Notes: generated by a model not told the origin, from the letters alone. A stretch of 64,000 bases of DNA from Asticcacaulis sp. AND118 (GCF_020535245.1 NZ_CP084910.1:62001-126000), one strand, 5' to 3'. Counted from the stretch's first letter, positions 1 to 9,413 are shown. Made by a program: numbers and translations.

Positions 1-648
<648 letters not shown>

Positions 649-670
649 ATCCGCGTTCTGACAAGTCGAA

Positions 671-706
671 GGGGGAGTCTGATTTTATCCGGCTCCCTCT
701 TTTTTT
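671..706 (+). terminator. Probable rho-independent terminator or attenuator after dnaK
   Basis: A GGGAG/CTCCC stem (673-677 with 693-697) is followed by TC and seven T. It starts about 25 bases after the dnaK stop. The stem is short, so it may only reduce readthrough into dnaJ and give the usual excess of dnaK message. Confidence 0.55.
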
Positions 707-846
707 GAGTTTCCGGTGACATCGGCTATGGTGCCGGTGTGAAGAGTGCAGGCAACCCAGGCGGGGGCTTGGGAAATATTTATCGCGCATCTGAGTCCGA
801 AAACCGCAAGGCGCTTTTTCGGGATGCGCTTAAGGGCTTGTTTGTA

Positions 847-2013
847 ATGGCGCGTGATTACTACGAAATTCTGGGCGTGGCCCGCGACGCGGATGACGCA
901 ACGCTGAAATCGGCTTTTCGCAGGAAGGCGATGGAACATCACCCTGACCGCAATCAGGGCGACGATCAGGCCGAGGCGCGTTTCAAGGAAGTCAACGAAG
1001 CCTATTCGGTGCTGTCCGACGGCAACAAGCGCGCGGCCTACGACCGCTTCGGCCATGCCGGGGTCAACGGCCAGGGCGGCGGTTTCGGGGGTCAGGGCGG
1101 CTTCGGCCAGCAAGGCTTCGGCAATGTCGAAGACATCTTCTCCGAAATGTTCGGCGACATCTTCGGCGGTGGCGGCGGACGCCGCTCCGGTGGCCCGCAA
1201 CGCGGTCCCGACGTTCGCTACGACTACGAAATCACACTGGAGCAGGCCTATAAGGGCGCGGATGTCGAACTGAACATCCCGACGACCCTGACCTGCGAAG
1301 TCTGCAACGGTTCGGGCGCCAAGGCGGGCACCAAACCGGTGACCTGTCATACCTGCGCCGGCCACGGCCGCGTGCGCACCTCCAACGGCTTCTTCCAGGT
1401 GGAACGCACCTGCCCGACCTGTAACGGTCAGGGTCAGGTGATCAAGGAACCCTGCACCAACTGCCACGGCCATGGTCAGGTGCGTGCCAATCGCAAATTG
1501 AACGTGCGTATCCCCGCCGGTGTCGATGACGGCGCGCGCATCCGCCTGTCCGGCGAAGGTCAGGCCGGGGCGCACGGCGGGCCGAAGGGCGACCTGTACA
1601 TCTTCCTGTCGGTGGCGGAGCATGAGATTTTCGAGCGCGATGGCGCCGACCTGCACTGTCAGATCCCCGTGCCTATGACCACCGCCGTTCTGGGCGGCGA
1701 GGTCGAGGTGCCCTGCCTGATGGGCGGCGAAGGCTGCGACGGAACCTGCAAGCTGGAGGTCGCTATCCCCGAAGGCGCGCAGACCGGCCACAAGGTCAAG
1801 ATCAAGGGCAAGGGTATGCCGGTGCTCAACTCGAAACAGCGCGGCGATCTCCTGGTCGAACTGTTTGTCGAGACGCCGAAACACCTCAGCCCGCGTCAGA
1901 AGGAACTGATGCAGGAATTCGCCGAGATCGCCGAAGCGCAGTCCTACGCGCAGTCGCAGGGCTTCATGCATAAGGCCAAGCGTTTTTGGGACGACATCAC
2001 CGGCACCGCTTAA
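847..2013 (+). CDS. dnaJ: Co-chaperone DnaJ (Hsp40)
   Basis: 388 residues, the normal length for class I DnaJ. It stimulates DnaK ATPase activity and delivers unfolded clients. The J domain starts MARDYYEILGVA with the HPD triad at 32-34. A Gly/Phe-rich linker lies at about 70-118. Four zinc-binding CxxCxGxG repeats lie at 150-157, 167-174, 189-196 and 203-210, then the C-terminal client-binding domain. An in-frame upstream start at 739 would add 36 residues unlike any DnaJ, so the ATG at 847 is chosen. It follows dnaK on the same strand, as in many bacteria. Confidence 0.97.
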   Translation: MARDYYEILGVARDADDATLKSAFRRKAMEHHPDRNQGDDQAEARFKEVNEAYSVLSDGNKRAAYDRFGHAGVNGQGGGFGGQGGFGQQGFGNVEDIFSEMFGDIFGGGGGRRSGGPQRGPDVRYDYEITLEQAYKGADVELNIPTTLTCEVCNGSGAKAGTKPVTCHTCAGHGRVRTSNGFFQVERTCPTCNGQGQVIKEPCTNCHGHGQVRANRKLNVRIPAGVDDGARIRLSGEGQAGAHGGPKGDLYIFLSVAEHEIFERDGADLHCQIPVPMTTAVLGGEVEVPCLMGGEGCDGTCKLEVAIPEGAQTGHKVKIKGKGMPVLNSKQRGDLLVELFVETPKHLSPRQKELMQEFAEIAEAQSYAQSQGFMHKAKRFWDDITGTA

Positions 2014-2016
2014 CCT

Positions 2017-2137
2017 CATGAAAAAGTCTTGCGCTAACGCGCAATACGTTTTTCATGGTTCAGAATGGACAAATCCGGCTCGGGGCGGCCCGTCGCCGGA
2101 TTTGACTTATTGGCGCCCGCTCCTTAGAGGAGCGGGC
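2017..2137. other. Three consecutive hairpins between dnaJ and dapB
   Basis: The 147-base gap is almost filled by three inverted repeats: 2017-2057 (CATGAAAAA with TTTTTCATG outside, TTGCGC/GCGCAA inside), 2071-2103 (AAATCCGGC with GCCGGATTT, 9 bp) and 2115-2137 (GCCCGCTCC, loop TTAGA, GGAGCGGGC, 9 bp). The first resembles a bidirectional terminator. The third ends 23 bases before the dapB ATG and leaves the GGAG ribosome site (2152-2155) free. They may end the dnaJ transcript, stabilise its 3' end, or form a dapB leader. Confidence 0.6.
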
Positions 2138-2160
2138 AGCTTATACACCCCGGAGTTAAG

Positions 2161-2913
2161 ATGACCCAAGTTCGTTTCGCCGTTGCCGGGGCCAGAGGCC
2201 GGATGGGTCAGGCGGTCATCCGTGTACTGAACGAGCGTGAATTCACCGTTGCCGCCACCTTCGACAAGGGTGAGATGATCGACCTGTCGCAAGCCGACGC
2301 CGTGATCGACTTCACCATGCCCACGGCCACCCTGGCTATCGCCGAAGCCTGTGCCGCAGAAGGCCAGAAGCGCGGCAAGCCGTTGGCGCATATCATCGGC
2401 TCGACCGGCTTCATGCCGGAACAGATTGCCGCCCTTGAAGCCTACGGCGACCGTAATATCGTGCTGCGTTCGGGGAACTTCTCTCTGGGCGTAAACATGC
2501 TGATGGGGCTGGTGAGACAGGCGGCGGCCAAGCTGGGGCCTGACGCCTGGGACATCGAAGTGCTGGAGGCTCACCATAAGCGCAAGGTCGACGCCCCGTC
2601 CGGCACCGCCCTGATGCTGGGGGACGCCGCGGCAGACGGGCGCAATGTCGATCTGCATAATGTCCGCGTCGCCGCGCGTGACGGGCTGACCGGTCAGCGC
2701 GAACCCGGCACCATCGGCTTTTCGGTCATTCGCGGGGGCGGGATCATCGGCGAACACAGCGTGCTGTTTGCCGCTGAAGACGAGGTGATCACCTTGTCGC
2801 ACTCGGCGCGCGACCGCACCCTTTTCGCGCGCGGCGCAGTGGAAGCGGCGCTATGGGCTGCGTCGCAGCCTCCCGGCCTCTACGACATGCAGGACGTTCT
2901 CGGCTTTCGCTGA
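2161..2913 (+). CDS. dapB: 4-hydroxy-tetrahydrodipicolinate reductase
   Basis: 250 residues. DapB reduces 4-hydroxy-tetrahydrodipicolinate with NAD(P)H to tetrahydrodipicolinate in the cytosolic lysine/diaminopimelate pathway, so it feeds both protein and peptidoglycan synthesis. The dinucleotide-binding loop GARGRMG is at 10-16, and the catalytic region EAHHKRKVDAPSGTA is at 136-150, with the conserved His pair and the Lys of the substrate site. It is slightly shorter than the usual 265-270 residues. A GGAG lies 5 bases before the ATG. The 3' end overlaps the convergent membrane-protein gene by 34 bases. Confidence 0.96.
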   Translation: MTQVRFAVAGARGRMGQAVIRVLNEREFTVAATFDKGEMIDLSQADAVIDFTMPTATLAIAEACAAEGQKRGKPLAHIIGSTGFMPEQIAALEAYGDRNIVLRSGNFSLGVNMLMGLVRQAAAKLGPDAWDIEVLEAHHKRKVDAPSGTALMLGDAAADGRNVDLHNVRVAARDGLTGQREPGTIGFSVIRGGGIIGEHSVLFAAEDEVITLSHSARDRTLFARGAVEAALWAASQPPGLYDMQDVLGFR

Positions 2914-3227
2914 CCGAAGGCGAGCAGACGCAGACACCCCAGTCCCATGACGATGACCGCGACCACCACCGCCATCAGGGCGAACTGAATGGCATATTCC
3001 GGCTCGCCAAAATCGGGCGCGAGCGGCGGCAGACCCGACAACAGAGGCCACAGGCTGGTGAACACCAGAGTCAGGCACAGGCCGATCAACAAACGCGCCG
3101 CCATCGGCAAACCGATCAGAACTCCGCTCACGACGCCGCCCAGTACGGCCGGCCACAGGTTCAGGCCGTTCAGCGCCGCCTGAACCAGATCGCTCAGCAA
3201 TCCGTAAATCTCGATGGTTTCGGACAT
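2880..3227 (-). CDS. Small predicted membrane protein, unknown function
   Basis: 115 residues starting MSETIEIYG, with a GAGG ribosome site about 9 bases upstream. The frame extends further upstream, but that part is basic, unlike a membrane protein and runs into dut, so it was not used. Three hydrophobic stretches are seen at roughly 24-45, 46-66 and 81-102, followed by a short basic tail, so an inner-membrane protein with two to three spans is likely. It lies 97 bases downstream of dut on the same strand and could be read with dut and coaBC. No family was recognised. Confidence 0.72.
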   Translation of the reverse strand: MSETIEIYGLLSDLVQAALNGLNLWPAVLGGVVSGVLIGLPMAARLLIGLCLTLVFTSLWPLLSGLPPLAPDFGEPEYAIQFALMAVVVAVIVMGLGCLRLLAFGQRKPRTSCMS

Positions 3228-3324
3228 GGCTTCGCCTCGCAACTCGCGTATCAAGCGAGTCTGGGCTGCTTCGCAGGGGACGTAAACCGGCGCGCCCTGC
3301 ACAAATGCGTGAGTGGAAGAGACT

Positions 3325-3786
3325 TTAGCCCCGCCCTGTCGAACCGAACCCGCCCGCACCGCGCGCCGTGTCGTCGAGGCTTTCGACCACTTCCCAGTCG
3401 ATGCGGGCGTGACGCGCCACGACCATCTGCGCGATGCGGTCACCGCGGCGGATCTCGAAATCCTCGGACCCCAGATTGACGAGTATCACCCCGACCTCGC
3501 CGCGATAATCGGAATCGACCGTACCCGGCGAATTGAGGCAGGTAATGCCGAACTTCAACGCCAGACCCGAGCGCGGACGCACCTGCACCTCGAAGCCGAG
3601 CGGCACGGCCACCTTGAGCCCCGTCGGCACCAGCGCCCGGCCTAGCGGCTTCAGGGTCAGCACCTCGCCTTCCGCAATGGCGGCGCGCAGGTCGAGGCCC
3701 GCCGACCCCTCTGTCTCATAGGCCGGCAGGGCCAGACCGACGGCGTGCGGCAACTGGATGATGTGGGCGGTGGGCGTATAGGTCAT
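3325..3786 (-). CDS. dut: Deoxyuridine 5'-triphosphate nucleotidohydrolase (dUTPase)
   Basis: 153 residues, typical for the homotrimeric enzyme. It hydrolyses dUTP to dUMP and pyrophosphate, keeping uracil out of DNA and supplying dTMP synthesis. Family motifs: SAGLDLRA 28-35, PRSGLA 71-76, [11 protein letters not shown] 88-98 with the catalytic Asp, GDRIAQMV about 115-122, and the glycine-rich closing motif [10 protein letters not shown] 142-151. The start overlaps the coaBC stop by 4 bases, so the two are probably translationally coupled. The coaBC-dut pairing is common in proteobacteria. Confidence 0.97.
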   Translation of the reverse strand: MTYTPTAHIIQLPHAVGLALPAYETEGSAGLDLRAAIAEGEVLTLKPLGRALVPTGLKVAVPLGFEVQVRPRSGLALKFGITCLNSPGTVDSDYRGEVGVILVNLGSEDFEIRRGDRIAQMVVARHARIDWEVVESLDDTARGAGGFGSTGRG

Positions 3787-4982
3787 TTCAGCCTTGTGGT
3801 CAGATACTGGATGAGATCGGCAGCGACCTCGGCCTTGGTCAGGTGTTTGCCTGCCGTAGGCCCAGAGGCGTCGATAAGAATCATATTGGTGGTGTCGCGA
3901 TCGAAGACGTCCTTCGACACGTCATTGGCCAGAATGGCGTCGGCGCCCTTGGTGCGCAGCTTGGTCTGGCCGTAGACCTCGACATTGCGCGTTTCGGCGG
4001 CGAAGCCGATGACGAGCCTGGGGCGTTGCGTGGCGTGGTGGCCGACGCTGGCCAGAATGTCGGGATTCTTGACGAGCGTGATGCTCAGTTCGCCGTCTGC
4101 ACCCTTCTTCTGCTTGTCGCGCGCGATCTCCTTGGCGCGCCAGTCGCCGACCGCCGCCACGCCGATAAACACATCGGCGGGCAGCGCCGCATGGACGGCG
4201 TCGTGCATCTCAAGCGCCGTCTCGACACCGACGCGCGTCACCCCGGCAGGTACAGGCAGGCTCACCGGCCCGGACACCAGAGTCACCTGTGCCCCGGCCT
4301 CGGCGGCAGCCGCGGCAATGGCATAACCCTGCTTGCCGGAAGAGCGGTTGGTGATGCCGCGCACGGGGTCCAGCGGCTCGAAGGTGGGCCCGGCGGTGAT
4401 CAGGACGTGACGGCCCTTCAGGGGTTGGGTTTTAGGTTTCAACGCGGCCTGTATGGCGGCAAAAATAGCTTCCGGTTCGCTCATGCGTCCCAGCCCATAT
4501 TCCCCGCAGGCCATATCGCCTTCGTCCGGACCGCTGAACAGCACGCCGTCGGCGCGCAAGGTCACCAGATTGCGTTGCGTCGCCGGGTGGTGCCACATGC
4601 GCACATTCATCGCCGGAGCCATCAGCACGCGCTTGTCGGTCGCCAGCAACAGGGTCGTCGCCAGATCGTCCGCCTGACCGTTGGCTAGCGAAGCCATCAG
4701 ATTGGCGGTGGCCGGGGCCACGACCACCAGATCGGCCTGACGCGACAGGCTGATATGGCCCATTTCGGTTTCGTCGGTCAGATCGAACAGGTCCGTATAG
4801 ATCTTGTCGCCCGACAGCGCCCCGGCACTCAACGGCGTGACGAACTGCTGCGCGGCCTTCGTCAGCACCACACGCACATTCATCCCGGCCTTTTTGATCA
4901 GGCGGATCAGTTCCAGCGACTTATAGGCGGCGATGCCGCCGCCGACGATCAGCAGGATACGGGGTGGGGTTGCAACGGTCAT
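3783..4982 (-). CDS. coaBC: Bifunctional phosphopantothenoylcysteine decarboxylase / phosphopantothenate-cysteine ligase
   Basis: 399 residues. It catalyses two consecutive coenzyme A steps: ligation of cysteine to 4'-phosphopantothenate (CoaB) and decarboxylation to 4'-phosphopantetheine (CoaC). The N-terminal flavoprotein half has the catalytic His in MGHISLS (His76), the substrate motif PAMNVRMW at 123-130 and the lid Cys159 in GDMACGEYG. The C-terminal ligase half begins at about 190 ([30 protein letters not shown]). It overlaps dut by 4 bases and diverges from the lipoprotein gene across 53 bases that must hold both promoters. Confidence 0.97.
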   Translation of the reverse strand: MTVATPPRILLIVGGGIAAYKSLELIRLIKKAGMNVRVVLTKAAQQFVTPLSAGALSGDKIYTDLFDLTDETEMGHISLSRQADLVVVAPATANLMASLANGQADDLATTLLLATDKRVLMAPAMNVRMWHHPATQRNLVTLRADGVLFSGPDEGDMACGEYGLGRMSEPEAIFAAIQAALKPKTQPLKGRHVLITAGPTFEPLDPVRGITNRSSGKQGYAIAAAAAEAGAQVTLVSGPVSLPVPAGVTRVGVETALEMHDAVHAALPADVFIGVAAVGDWRAKEIARDKQKKGADGELSITLVKNPDILASVGHHATQRPRLVIGFAAETRNVEVYGQTKLRTKGADAILANDVSKDVFDRDTTNMILIDASGPTAGKHLTKAEVAADLIQYLTTRLK

Positions 4983-5035
4983 GAGTTAGCCTTTAATGGC
5001 CTTCGTGGGGATATGGCAAGTTATATGGGGGACGG

Positions 5036-5680
5036 ATGACTTTCACACAACAAATCCGAGGTGTGCGGGGGATCCTGACCGTGCTGGGCCTGCTCCTGCT
5101 GGCGGCCTGCGACGCCGGACCGTCGGCTGTGCTGACAGACGGCAAGGGCCAGGCGCCCGCGGAACAGGTCGCGCCCCTTGAGGCCGCTCCCCAAACGCCC
5201 CAAACGTCGCAGACACCGCGCGCAACGCCGCCGCCCATCGAGGCCGAAATACCCGCGCCCCGCGTCGAAAACGACGCCATCCGTCTGACACCAGGTCCGA
5301 AGGCCGAGGTTACCCGCACGCGCTACGGCGACTGGCCGCTATGGTCGTCGAACCGCAAATATACGGCCTATGAAAATGCGACCTATCATTATGAAAAGCA
5401 CGGGGCGGAGATCGGCGCGCGCTCCTATGAAGAGTGGCTGGCCATGGTCCACGGTTTCATCCATACGCCGCCTGCCGGGGTTGAAACCTTGGCCCGCAAT
5501 AATGGCGACACCCTCTTCTACGACAAAAACCGCAATGTTTTCGCCGTGATGACGAAGAAGGGCGCGCCGCGCACCCTTTTCCGGCCCTATGAGGGTGCAG
5601 TCTACTGGCAGAAGCAAAAACAGATCGAGGCTGAACGGCGAACGATCACAAGAGACAATTTTGACCCTGGCGTCGATTAA
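5036..5680 (+). CDS. Lipoprotein with a C-terminal toxin-like (BECR-fold) nuclease-type domain
   Basis: 214 residues. The N-terminus has a hydrophobic stretch ending in a lipobox (LLAAC, Cys about 24), which predicts lipid anchoring outside the cytoplasm. Residues 25-95 are a Pro/Gln/Ala-rich linker. The C-terminal 115 residues (YHYEKHGAEIG, SYEEWLAMVHGF, NGDTLFYDKNRNVFAVMT, GAPRTLFRPYEGAVYW) match from memory the pattern of domains at the tips of polymorphic toxins, assigned to the barnase/EndoU/colicin D-E5/RelE group. That assignment and any nuclease activity are inference. No immunity gene is adjacent: coaBC is divergent and a GGDEF-EAL gene follows. Confidence 0.75.
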   Translation: MTFTQQIRGVRGILTVLGLLLLAACDAGPSAVLTDGKGQAPAEQVAPLEAAPQTPQTSQTPRATPPPIEAEIPAPRVENDAIRLTPGPKAEVTRTRYGDWPLWSSNRKYTAYENATYHYEKHGAEIGARSYEEWLAMVHGFIHTPPAGVETLARNNGDTLFYDKNRNVFAVMTKKGAPRTLFRPYEGAVYWQKQKQIEAERRTITRDNFDPGVD

Positions 5681-5737
5681 ATTCTTTTTAGACAAAATGG
5701 CTTAGGTTCGCTCGATCGACAACCGCGATCGAAACCA

Positions 5738-7717
5738 TTGACCTCTATCGGCAAACCCCTCCTGGATCTGTTCCGTATTCCCGCCGACGAACCCGAGTTG
5801 GCGGTGGCGCAGTATCGTGCTCTGTCCCGGCAGGTGCCGCTGCTCTATTTTCTGCTGATCGTCAGCTCGCTGGCCGTCAGTTTCACCTTCTCGCGACTGG
5901 CGCCGCTGTGGCTGTCGGTATGGCTGCCGGGCGCCCTGTGCGCCATTGCCGGTGTGCGCGCGATACAATGGTGGCTGGCGCGCGATAGGTCCGTAACCGC
6001 CGAACAGGCCGTCGCCCAGCTTCGCCGCACCACGCGCCTGGCGGCCTTGCTGGCGGTCAGCTTCATGGCCTGGGGACTGAGCCTGCATCCCTATGGCGAC
6101 GCTCATGCGCAGGGTCACGTCATCTTCTACATGGGCATTACGGTCGTCGGCTGTATCTTCTGCCTGATGCATCTGCGCCCGGCGGCGCTTCTGGTGACTT
6201 TGATCGTCAACATCCCCTTTGTCCTGTTTTTCGGCATGGCCGGTGACAAGACGGAAAAGGCCATTGCGGTCAATATCGTGCTGGTCAGCGCGACCATCAT
6301 GACCATCCTGATGACCCACTACCGTGACTTCGCCGACCTGGTGCGTTCGCGCCGCGACCTGATCGGCAAGCAGATTGAAACGCAGGCCCTGTCCGATGAA
6401 AACTTCCGCATCGCCAACCTCGATGCTCTGACCGACCTGCCCAACCGGCGCCGGTTCTTCCACGATCTGGAACAGGCCTTTGCGGAGGCGCGTGAAGGGC
6501 ATTTGCGCCTGTCAGTCGGCGTACTTGACCTCGATGGGTTCAAACCCATCAACGACACCTACGGACACGCTACCGGTGACCGCGTTCTGAGCGAAACGGC
6601 GCGTCGCTTCGAAAACGTCTGCCTGAGTTTCGCCGACGCCGAAGCCGATATCTACCGGTTGGGGGGCGATGAATTCGGCCTCATCGTGCGCAACCCGGTG
6701 TCTGCGGACGCGCTGGCCGATTTGGGCCGCCGCCTGACCGACGCCGTGCGCATGCCGTTCCCCGTCGGGAGCACCCATGCGCACATGGCCTGCTCCATCG
6801 GCGTGGCGACCTGGACCGCACCCATTCAGACCGCTGAAAACCTCTTCGAGAATGCCGACTACGCGCTCTATTACGCCAAGCGCAACCTGCGCGGACAGAC
6901 CGTCCTGTTCAATGAAAAGCACGCGGCGGAAATTCGCACCCAGTCCCAGATCGAACGTTATCTGCTGTCGGCCGACCTCAATGCCGAGCTGTTACAGTTG
7001 TTCCAGCCGATCGTCGATCTGGCGACCGGTCGTGTCCTGTCGTTCGAAGCGCTGGCCCGCTGGTACAGCCCGCATCTGGGCCTCGTTACACCGGACGTCT
7101 TTATTCCGGTCGCGGAACGCGCCGGCCTGATCGGCGGCGTCACCCGCGTGTTGCTCGAAAAGGCCCTGCGCGAGATGCAGAACTGGCCCGAAGACATCGG
7201 CCTGTCGTTCAACCTCTCGGCCCATGACATCTGCGCCGCCGAAGGCGTGGTGCGACTGGTGGCCATCGTCAATGCCTCGGGCGTCGATCCGCGCCGCATC
7301 GATTTCGAGATCACCGAAACATCCATGGCGCATGACTTTGTCAAGGCGCGGCAGTCCATGCAGACCCTTAAGGCGCTCGGCTGCCATCTGTCGCTCGACG
7401 ATTTCGGCACCGGCTATTCGTCGCTGAGCTATGTCCATCGCCTGCCGCTGGATCGCATCAAGGTCGACCGCAGCTTCGTCACCGACATCGAAAACGACAG
7501 CGCCAGCAAGATCGTGCGCTCCATGGCCGGGCTTTGCACCGATATGGGCCTGAAATCGATCATCGAAGGGGTCGAGACGCCGGAACAACTCAACCGGCTG
7601 CGCGCGATCGGCTGCGACATGGCGCAGGGCTATCTGTTCGCACGCCCGATGCCGCCTGCCGCCATTCCGGGCTATCTGGCCCAGAATATCGAGGCTACAA
7701 CCAGCCGCGCCGTCTGA
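5738..7717 (+). CDS. Membrane-bound GGDEF-EAL cyclic-di-GMP protein
   Basis: 659 residues with a TTG start; no in-frame ATG lies upstream and the first internal Met is at about 110. Five to six membrane spans occupy 34-195. The GGDEF domain (about 225-395) has an intact GGDEF at 309-313 but no RxxD inhibitory site five residues before it. The EAL domain (about 405-650) has EAL 437-439, EITE 524-527 and DDFGTG 554-559, so both diguanylate cyclase and phosphodiesterase activity look possible. It would set cyclic-di-GMP for motility, stalk or adhesion control. No clear ribosome site is seen. The 3' end overlaps the convergent corA by 23 bases. Confidence 0.93.
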   Translation: MTSIGKPLLDLFRIPADEPELAVAQYRALSRQVPLLYFLLIVSSLAVSFTFSRLAPLWLSVWLPGALCAIAGVRAIQWWLARDRSVTAEQAVAQLRRTTRLAALLAVSFMAWGLSLHPYGDAHAQGHVIFYMGITVVGCIFCLMHLRPAALLVTLIVNIPFVLFFGMAGDKTEKAIAVNIVLVSATIMTILMTHYRDFADLVRSRRDLIGKQIETQALSDENFRIANLDALTDLPNRRRFFHDLEQAFAEAREGHLRLSVGVLDLDGFKPINDTYGHATGDRVLSETARRFENVCLSFADAEADIYRLGGDEFGLIVRNPVSADALADLGRRLTDAVRMPFPVGSTHAHMACSIGVATWTAPIQTAENLFENADYALYYAKRNLRGQTVLFNEKHAAEIRTQSQIERYLLSADLNAELLQLFQPIVDLATGRVLSFEALARWYSPHLGLVTPDVFIPVAERAGLIGGVTRVLLEKALREMQNWPEDIGLSFNLSAHDICAAEGVVRLVAIVNASGVDPRRIDFEITETSMAHDFVKARQSMQTLKALGCHLSLDDFGTGYSSLSYVHRLPLDRIKVDRSFVTDIENDSASKIVRSMAGLCTDMGLKSIIEGVETPEQLNRLRAIGCDMAQGYLFARPMPPAAIPGYLAQNIEATTSRAV

Positions 7718-8672
7718 AGAACCAGTAGGGCGCCAGCACGGCCAGTCCCATCAGGCCGATGGCCAGCGGATAACCCAGCGTCCAGTGCAGTTCCGGCATA
7801 TGGTCGAAATTCATGCCGTAGATCCCCGCGACCAGCGCCGGCGGCAGGAAGAAAACCGCCGTGGTCGAGAAAATTTTTCCGATCTGGTTCTGTTCGACAT
7901 TGATCATGCCCAGCGCCGCATCGAGCTGAAAGCTGATCTTGTTCGATAGAAACGTCGTCTGATCGGCGATGGACTGAGTGTCTTTGAGCAGGGTGCCAAG
8001 GGTGCGCGTATGGCGTTCCTCTCCCGCCGGAGTGCCGTTCCTGAGGAAGCCCGCTACGCGCTGAAGGCTGAGTATGCTTTCGTGGATGCGCGAATTGAGA
8101 TCGGCCAGCACGCCCAGCGATTTCAGCACGCCGTGCATGATGTCCGACGGCGTGCCCTTTTCGCTTTCAAAACCCCGATCGGAGAAGATGCGGCAGGACA
8201 GACCATCGAGACCGGTGATCACCTGATCCGAATGCGACACGGTGCGCAACACGATCGCTTCCAGCAGGCCCGTCAACACATCCATACTGGAGGGAAACGC
8301 CTTGGGCGACAGCAACATACGTTCCTGCAAAGTCAGGAAGGGTTGCGGATCGATGTCGCGGATGGTGATGAGAAAGTCCGGCGTCAGAATAAAGGTCACC
8401 GTCCCGCAAGCGCGCGCTTCACGGTCGTCGCTCAGGACAGCGGCGGTCATATAGGCCGTGCCGTCGCGCGTGTACATGCGGTTGAGGGCGTGATTGCGCC
8501 AGGTTTCCTCGCGCGTCGGCAGGGCGATGTTGAGATTCTGCGGCAGATGGCGCAATTCGTCTTCGGTCGGATTGAGCAGATCGATCCACACCGGCTCGTC
8601 CGGGACGTTCTGGTCAGCCCGCTGCTGGGTTTCAGCTATACGCTCGCCAAGGCGATGGAAGATGGTAATCAT
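7695..8672 (-). CDS. corA: CorA-family divalent metal transporter
   Basis: 325 residues. A large cytosolic N-terminal domain is followed by two membrane spans at the C-terminus (about 265-285 and 299-318), with the selectivity signature GMN at 286-288 in YGMNFDHMPE. CorA proteins form pentameric channels for magnesium, cobalt or nickel; the ZntB branch carries zinc, and the substrate cannot be told from sequence. The basic C-terminal end FFRRRGWL is typical. It ends inside the convergent GGDEF-EAL gene. The vapBC pair lies upstream on the same strand but is probably a separate unit. Confidence 0.93.
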   Translation of the reverse strand: MITIFHRLGERIAETQQRADQNVPDEPVWIDLLNPTEDELRHLPQNLNIALPTREETWRNHALNRMYTRDGTAYMTAAVLSDDREARACGTVTFILTPDFLITIRDIDPQPFLTLQERMLLSPKAFPSSMDVLTGLLEAIVLRTVSHSDQVITGLDGLSCRIFSDRGFESEKGTPSDIMHGVLKSLGVLADLNSRIHESILSLQRVAGFLRNGTPAGEERHTRTLGTLLKDTQSIADQTTFLSNKISFQLDAALGMINVEQNQIGKIFSTTAVFFLPPALVAGIYGMNFDHMPELHWTLGYPLAIGLMGLAVLAPYWFFRRRGWL

Positions 8673-8721
8673 GGAACGGCCCTGTTTGAGACCATCCTGC
8701 CTGCGAAGCCTTGCGCAATGC

Positions 8722-9120
8722 TTAAGCCATGAGCAAGGTCATGCCCGCATGACGACTGGCGCTCTGATCGAAGGTGTAGGTGAGCGTGCATCCGGCGCTT
8801 CGACCAAGACGTTCGATCAGGCATTCCGAATAATCGCCCTTCGACGCTTTATAATCCGTCAGCGCCTGATAGGCTTCGGCCCGTTTTTCCGCAACAAGTT
8901 GATGAGAGGACAAGAGCCCCTCAATCACCTCAACGAGGTCGGGGCGTGACAAACCATAGCTCTGCTTCAGAACCCAGACCGTCTCGACAAGCGTAACGAT
9001 AGATATGAAACCCGGCGCGTCCGTCGTCAGGGACTCGATGAGGGTGGTGGCCAGAGCCGCCTGTTTCGCATCATCCTGCATGATGTAGCGGACAATGACA
9101 TTCGTATCGAGGCCGATCAT
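8722..9120 (-). CDS. vapC: VapC-type PIN-domain toxin
   Basis: 132 residues, a complete PIN domain. The acidic metal-binding residues are present: Asp5 (LDTNV), Glu46 (LVETVWVL), Asp96 (KGDYSE) and Asp118 (TFDQ). VapC toxins are magnesium-dependent ribonucleases, mostly cutting tRNA or the rRNA sarcin-ricin loop, held inactive by the cognate VapB. The start overlaps the stop of the antitoxin gene by 4 bases, the normal arrangement. The C-terminus is ordinary in length, so the toxin looks intact. Confidence 0.93.
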   Translation of the reverse strand: MIGLDTNVIVRYIMQDDAKQAALATTLIESLTTDAPGFISIVTLVETVWVLKQSYGLSRPDLVEVIEGLLSSHQLVAEKRAEAYQALTDYKASKGDYSECLIERLGRSAGCTLTYTFDQSASRHAGMTLLMA

Positions 9121-9359
9121 TCGCGCCGCGAAGCCTCGCGTCCAATGGCTTCATTCATTTCGGCTATCGAAACGGCCTGACGAGGCTTTGCAAAGCGCCC
9201 TTTCAGATCGGTGATGGACTTCGTGGCGGCGACGATGAGCACCTTACCCGGCTCGATTTCCACGAATTCCAGACGATCGCCGGTATTGATGGACAGCGCG
9301 CGGCGCACATCCACCGGGATGGTGACCTGACCCTTGCTGGTGACGGTGGCGGTAGACAT
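9117..9359 (-). CDS. vapB: AbrB/SpoVT-fold antitoxin (VapB type)
   Basis: 80 residues. The N-terminal 45 residues are a swapped-hairpin AbrB DNA-binding domain (TVTSKGQVTIPVDVRRALSI, GDRLEFV). The C-terminal tail (LKGRFAKPRQAVSIAEMNEAI) is the usual toxin-neutralising segment. It should repress its own operon and bind the VapC encoded directly downstream. The inverted repeats just upstream of the ATG are the likely operator. Spacing and overlap identify a type II toxin-antitoxin pair between ubiB and corA. Confidence 0.93.
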   Translation of the reverse strand: MSTATVTSKGQVTIPVDVRRALSINTGDRLEFVEIEPGKVLIVAATKSITDLKGRFAKPRQAVSIAEMNEAIGREASRRE

Positions 9360-9368
9360 ACAGCGCTC

Positions 9369-9410
9369 CTTGCCTGCCTTACATTAAGGTAAGGCGCAAT
9401 GTAAGGCAAG
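9369..9410. promoter_or_regulatory. Probable VapBC operator
   Basis: Three copies of a 7-base half-site lie just upstream of vapB: GCCTTAC at 9376-9382 and its complement GTAAGGC at 9389-9395 and 9401-9407. The outer pair extends to GCCTTACAT/ATGTAAGGC and further to CTTGCC/GGCAAG at 9369-9374 and 9405-9410. Nested palindromes at this place are typical autoregulatory operators for AbrB-type antitoxins. Confidence 0.7.
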
Positions 9411-9413
9411 CAC

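Noticed and set aside
685-2019. Minus-strand frame of 444 codons opposite dnaJ
   Set aside because: DnaJ with all motifs occupies the other strand; the antisense product shows no domain.
2853-3479. Plus-strand frame over the end of dapB and dut
   Set aside because: Gln/His/Arg-rich product typical of an antisense frame; the dut and small membrane-protein genes explain the region.
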